Assembly (NCBI RefSeq): GCF_040939455.1
Contig: NC_134119.1
Location: 17,224,501-17,288,500 of the forward strand
Direction of reading: 5' to 3'
Source: Microcebus murinus
Taxonomy: Eukaryota > Chordata > Mammalia > Primates > Cheirogaleidae
DNA: 64,000 nucleotides
Shown: in pieces, positions 59,110-64,000 of the stretch
Position numbering within the stretch: position 1 is the first letter of the stretch
Layout of the letters: each line of letters starts with the position of its first letter
Notes under the pieces: model-generated
What the model was told of the DNA's origin: nothing
Database searches by the model: none
Seen by the model: the letters and a program-made list of their open reading frames with translations, nothing else
Position numbers and translations under genes: made by a program

Positions 59110-59584
59110 CAGCAGTCCCCAACCTTTTTGGCACCAGCGACCAGTTTCATGGAAGACAAGTTTTCCATAGACCTGAGAAGGGGGTGGTAGTGAGGATGGT
59201 TTTGGAATGACTCAAATGCATTATTTTTATTGTGCAGCCAAACCTCTATGCTAATGATAATCTGTATTTGCAGTCACTCCCCACTGCTAGCATTAGCGCC
59301 TCAGCTCCACCTCAGATCATCAGGCATTAGATGCTCATAAGGAGTGCACAACCTAGATCCCTCGCATGCACAGTTTATAATGGCGTTTGTGCTCCTATGA
59401 CAATCTAATGTAGCAGCTGATCTGATAGGAGGAGGAGCTTATGCAGTGATGCGAGTTTTGGGGAGATGTTATAAATACAGATGAAGTTTCACTCACTTGC
59501 CTGCCACTCACCTATTGCTCTGCGGCCGGTTCCTAATAGGCCGCAGACTGGTCAGGTACACAGCCTAGGGGTTGGGGACCGCAG
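59110..59584 (+). mobile_element. MER1A-like hAT-Charlie transposon
   Basis: Begins CAGCAGTCCCCAACCTTTTTG and GGCACCAGCGACC, includes CATCAGGCATTAGATGCTCA and TAAGGAGTGC, CCTAGATCCCTCGCATGC, and ends with GGTTGGGGACCGCAG. A perfect 8-bp target duplication ATCTACCA flanks it (59102-59109 and 59585-59592), the length expected for hAT elements. No transposase, non-autonomous. Confidence 0.9.
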
Positions 59585-59852
59585 ATCTACCATTAACCTA
59601 AAACTTGAACCATCTCAGTAATGCTGATCACAAAAGGCCATAATTTAAAAAATGACTATATTTTCTCACATCTAAATATGAAAAAATGTTATAAAGGCAG
59701 AAAATACAAATAAGAAATGTTTGCTTATATTGCTTACAGGAGAAAAAAATGTAACCTATTGAGATAGATCTTTGGTAGCTACTGCTAGTAAATGATACTT
59801 CCGCAGACCAATAAAACCAATCAGTTTCAAAAGTGGGGAATGAAAATATCTA

Positions 59853-60238
59853 TATGTATACTATGGAATACTACTCAGCTTTAAGAAACAATGGTGATAT
59901 AGCACCTCTTGTATATTCCTGGATACAGCTGGAACCCATTCTACTAAGTGAAGTATCTCAAGAATGGAAAAACCAGCACCACATGTACTCACCAGCAAAT
60001 TGGTATTAAAGGATCAACACCTAAGTGGACATATAGGAGTAACATTTATCGGGTGCCGGGAGGGTGGGAGGGGGGAGGAGGGGATGGGCATATACAACCA
60101 CAACGAGTAAGATGTGCAATGTTTGGGGGATGGACATGCTTGAAGGTCTTACTCGAGGGGGGAGGGGGACATGGGCAATATAAGTAAACTTAACACTTGT
60201 ACCCCCATAACACGCTAAAATAAAAAAAAAGAAATAAA
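59853..60238 (+). mobile_element. 5'-truncated young L1
   Basis: Contains the end of ORF2 (ACTATGGAATACTACTCAGC, AAGTGAAGTATCTCAAGAATG), the 3' UTR with G-rich runs (60056-60084, 60157-60168) and an A-rich tail. Flanked by AAAATATCTA (59843-59852 and 60239-60248). ORF2 end and 3' UTR are close to those of the L1 at 50930. Confidence 0.93.
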
Positions 60239-60329
60239 AAAATATCTAGAGACACTTAGGAACATGCATTTCCTCTGTATTATAATTTTCTTTCCTTTTA
60301 GTAGGCCAAATAAAATTTCCCAAAGTTCC

Positions 60330-60875
60330 TAGAATATACATCATTAGCCACTGTCCTTGACTTTTTGAGCTGCTTCTTCCCATCTAGCCCAGCCATGGCA
60401 TATTCATATTTAACTTTAAATACAGAAGGCTTCATGTCACCATCTCATTAAAAAATCCTTTGTGGCTGCTTCCTTTTTTTTTTTTTTTTTTTTGGTCTCA
60501 TTCTCCAAGGCAAATAGATCCCTCCCTATCCAAATCTATTTAGTGCAATCCCCAGTAAACACATATGCATGTCTAATCATGCCCATCTTCATTGCTATTT
60601 TCCATGCCTTTCCACACACAGTTTTCTCCATACAGCATATATCTTCCTTTCTCCCATCTGCCCAATAATTTCCTCCACATTCACATTAAGTTTAAATTCC
60701 TCCTCAAGTACTGAGCTCTCCATTTTTAGAAATACGATAACACTTAAATGTATACTCATTCATTAGGCAATTACGTGATCTCAAATTATTTCGTGTTTTT
60801 ATATTTTTCCAAAATTCCCAGCATACTGCTTGGTATATGGTTAGCTTTCAATAAAGATTTGTTTGACTATTATAG
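60330..60875 (+). repeat. L2 LINE 3' part with a T-run
   Basis: GAGCTGCTTCTTCCCATCTA and CCATGGCATATTCATATTT upstream, then a T-run (60474-60493), GCCTTTCCACACACAG, and the tail CCAGCATACTGCTTGGTATATGG with TCAATAAAGATTTGTTTG. Confidence 0.65.
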
Positions 60876-60879
60876 CAAA

Positions 60880-62535
60880 AGTGTGTTGTAACACTAGCTA
60901 GCCTGTGAAGATAATATTGCTTCTGTCTCCAGAACCTGTCTTATAAAGGTATTACACTAAAGCTTAAAGTACATAAAAAAGATCTCCTCAAACTTTATGA
61001 GGCTATACATTTTCTTCTAGACACCACACTATGTTAAGTTAATGTTCTTCCTTTGCAGACATAGGGTAGTGATATCCAGTTCATTGTTGGTTTTTGGTGT
61101 TTTTAATATTGCTCTGGAATTAGAGGTGGCCAGATGGTGGCACAGTGGTGGCTAAAATGGCTTTTAAAACAGAGATCTCTAGAGATATTCTAAGTTTCTT
61201 GTGCTATGAGATATATTTGTAGGGAGCCAATCTAGGTATACCATGTAAGCTACAAAAAGGAAACTACACAGAAAGGAAGGGAGCAAAGAAAACTGATATT
61301 TAATGATTTGAGTGAAGCGTCTTACATCACCAGACCAAAGAATCTTGTTAACAGCCTTGTGTTCTTTGAGGGAAGAAGGCAATGAGGGAGAAAATAGATT
61401 AAATGCAATAAATTTGTAATACACATGGAAAGAAGTTCAATGGCACCAAACTATTCTAAATAAAATAAAGTTCATCAAATGCACAACTGGGCAAGCAGGG
61501 TCATTCAAGGTAAAATAACTATATCAACATATATAGATAAGAGACATAGTAATATGGCCACAATAACTATGTAAGAGGCAAAGTTGTAAAAATGGAAAAG
61601 TGAATCAGATCACTAGTACACTGTGCAAAATGGATGCATTAGAGTTCATATATTTTTTAAGAGGATCTGTTTACAGTTCTACCCTGATAGCCTCTCAAGT
61701 GTACGGGGTAGGCTAGGAGTTAGAATGTGTACCCACCTACGCCATGCCACACCAGCATAATCTCACTCAACTATTACTGCCCTACAAACCTCCAAACCCA
61801 GCCTGAAAATCCTGCCTGATACCTTGCCTAGTAAGTATTTTTATGGGTATAGGGGTGACAGGACAAATTTTCATTCACATTATACCTACATTCTCTTTCC
61901 TCTAATGAACAGGGTTAGAGTGACTCTGCATTCCATTTTGCCCCAGATGATCCCAGTTCATACCTGTTTACTCGGCATTAGTTATTAATAGTGTTACCTT
62001 TCATGATCAAAAGCATCCCAGCTTGCATAACATATTTATGATCACCTAAATGTAGTCAAAATAGCTTTAAAGTGATCAAGGGATATAGGTTATTAAATAT
62101 TAAAAATATAATTCTTTGTAGAGCTGCAGAGAGAAAAAATTGTCCAACATCCACAGTTTTCAATTCTAACCCCAAGAAGCTGTCATACAAATGTATGCTA
62201 TGGCTCGATATAACCCTTCACCAACACATCAAAAGCAGCTCAAAGCACATGTCTTACAGATGGAAGGGTCAGTAAGGTCACCTTTGTATATCAGGACAAC
62301 ATATTTTTATAAAGTGCTGCAGAATTCATGGCATACAGCAGTATGTAGCATTTAGTGAATTGCATACAGATGTACCATTTTCCAGCTGGTTGTTGTTAGA
62401 ACTTTTCTCTCTGAATTTAAAATAGATTTTACCTGGATTTTCAGCTTAACCTGGCATCTGGCTAGCCACATCTAATATAACAATTTTCTATATCGAAAAT
62501 AGTATAAAGAAAACCAAAAATATAATGTTATGAAT
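60880..62535. other. Unique DNA, nothing recognised
   Basis: No repeat family or exon is assigned. Confidence 0.45.
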
Positions 62536-62539
62536 AAAC

Positions 62540-63173
62540 ATAAGCATTTCAATTAGTATAATAAATGTGAATGGTTTAAATTCTATTATTAAAACATTGT
62601 GATTCTCAAAATGGTTAGAGCTACATATATAATTAAATGGTATGAAAAGGTTAAAACTAGAAGATATAATAGTATAACAGACAAGTAATAACAAAAATCA
62701 AGCATAAATGGCAACATAACTATCAGAGATAATAGAATTCAATGCGAAAAGCATAAAATGGAACCAAGAAAGTGTTTTATTTTGACAAAACTTATAGCCA
62801 AACAACTATATAGTCAATATCTCACTTACTGAGATGTTATGCTAACACTACCTCCAAACTGATACAATAATAACTGATGGAAACAAGGATAAATTGACTA
62901 TTTTACAAGAATAACTGGGGATTTTAGCACAACTCTCTCAGAAATTAGACATTTAAGTATGTAAAAATAGAGTGATTTGAAGATTTTATTATAAATTGTT
63001 CTAATCGTTATATATACATAAGACAATGTGCCCAAGGAAAAAAAACACAAGTCAAGAAATATATTCTTTTCAAACAAAAATAACATTAGTTTTAAAATCT
63101 GTGGTACAATGGAATATTATTTAGTAATCAAAAAGAATGAAGTCTTATTATTTGTAGCAACATGTATGGAACT
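62540..63173 (+). repeat. Old L1 fragment, 5' side of interruption
   Basis: ORF2 endonuclease-region traces (AATAAATGTGAATGGTTTAAA, AACTGATGGAAACAAGGATAA, GATTTTAGCACAACTCTCTC) lead, by an internal deletion near 63090, into the C-terminal end: GTGGTACAATGGAATATTATT, GCAACATGTATGGAACTGG. It continues at 63906. Confidence 0.7.
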
Positions 63174-63186
63174 GGAGGCTATCATG

Positions 63187-63570
63187 GTTTTGTTTTGTTT
63201 TGTTTAATTTTTTTTTATTTCAGCTTACTAACGGGGTACAAATGTTTAGGTTATACATATTGCCTTTGCCCTGCCTGAGTCAGAGCTACAAGCATGTCCA
63301 TCCCCCAGATGGTGTGTAACATATCCATTAGATATGAATATACCTATTCCCCACAATCTGCCTGACACTCAATGAATGTTATTACTATATGTGTCCTTAA
63401 GTATTGATCAGTTAATACCAATTTGATGGTGAGTACATGTGGTGCTTGTTTTTTGATTCTTGTGATACTTCACTTAGTAGAATGGGCTCCAGCTCTATCC
63501 AGGATAATACAAGAGGTGCTAGAATTTTTGTGGCTGAGTAGAATTCCATATATATATATGGAGTATATGT

Positions 63571-63612
<42 letters not shown>

Positions 63613-63905
63613 TATATATATATATATGCCACATTTTATTAATCCACTCATGCATTGATGTGCAATTGGGTTGTTTCCACATCTTTGCCAATGTGAATTG
63701 TGCTGCTATAAACATTCTACGGCAGATGTCTTTTTTATAGAATGTCTTTTATTTTGGGTAGATGCCCAGTAATGGGATTACCAGATCAAATGGTAGTTCT
63801 ATTTGCAGCTCTTTGAGGTATCTCCATATTACTTTCCACAGAGGTTGTACTAGTTTGCAGTCCCACCAGTAGTATATTAGTGTTCCTATCTCTCCGCATC
63901 CACGT
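63187..63905 (-). mobile_element. Young L1 inserted into the old L1
   Basis: Minus-strand L1: T-rich tail (63187-63219), 3' UTR, ORF2 end (ACTTCACTTAGTAGAATGG) to about codon 1148 of ORF2 at 63905. Flanked by related GGAGGCTATCATG (63174-63186) and GGAGGCCATTACG (63906-63918), 10 of 13 bases equal. A TA microsatellite at 63548-63628 has grown within it. Confidence 0.85.
63548..63628. repeat. (TA)n microsatellite inside L1
   Basis: TA-rich run with ACAC and GG interruptions, within ORF2 end sequence of the minus-strand L1. Confidence 0.93.
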
Positions 63906-64000
63906 GGAGGCCATTACGTTATGGGAAATAGCCAAGCACAGAAAGACAACTAGCACATTTTCTCACTCATATGCAGGCACTTTAAAAGAAGTGTATCTCA
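63906..64000 (+). repeat. Old L1 fragment, 3' side of interruption
   Basis: GGAGGCCATTACGTTATGGG, AAATAGCCAAGCACAG, ATTTTCTCACTCATATGCAG continue the old ORF2 end. Runs off the window. Confidence 0.75.

Noticed and set aside
59948..60187. 79-codon plus-strand frame
   Set aside because: It reads the L1 ORF2 end and 3' UTR in the wrong frame; the Gly-rich end is the G-rich tract.
63412..63740. Frames of 79-105 codons rich in Tyr and Ile
   Set aside because: They translate the TA microsatellite within an L1 fragment.

Overview
The window is mammalian, almost certainly primate, nuclear DNA. Three Alu-type 7SL-derived SINEs carry strepsirrhine features: the right arm reads GCTAGGCTGAC, and two copies carry an extra A/T-rich linker insertion between the arms. 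An L1 with an intact ORF2 and several short L1 tails share one 3' end. Together these point to a strepsirrhine primate, most likely a lemur. That species call is inferred from repeat content, not from a gene.

I see no exon, tRNA, rRNA or other host gene that I can defend. The window reads as an A/T-rich intergenic or deep intronic segment. The only long, clearly protein-coding frame is the L1 ORF2 at 51818-55693 (1291 codons). The other open frames are short shadows of repeats, low-complexity DNA or chance.

Layout. 1-9.5 kb: a Tigger1-like DNA transposon with its middle deleted (523-1770), an Alu (2410-2750), a MIR, and an old mariner (7756-9407) carrying an Alu. 9.4-16.5 kb: L2 pieces, an MLT1-type LTR (11092-11553), an LTR-like block near 12.6-13.05 kb, and a long L2 containing a ~95-bp L1 tail with its own target-site duplication. 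16.5-20.9 kb: a decayed minus-strand ERV-L-type provirus with related LTR-like ends. 20.9-47 kb: mostly unique DNA with MIR and L2 relics, microsatellites, MER5A, a second MLT1-type LTR and two 5'-inverted L1 insertions. 47.4-56 kb: an internally deleted L1 (47370-49696) that received an Alu, then a young L1 (50930-55951) with an intact ORF2 but an ORF1 lacking its N-terminal half. 56-64 kb: an old L1 tail, MER1A (59110-59584), another young L1 tail, an L2, and an old L1 interrupted by a younger L1 in the opposite orientation.

How the parts relate: the short L1 tails and the Alus are the expected products of L1 ORF2 endonuclease/reverse transcriptase activity, and many retain direct repeats that can be read here. 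The best candidates for a closer look are the unusual L1 structures, the shared Alu linker insertion, and several unexplained inverted or tandem repeats. I found no previously undescribed multi-gene system.
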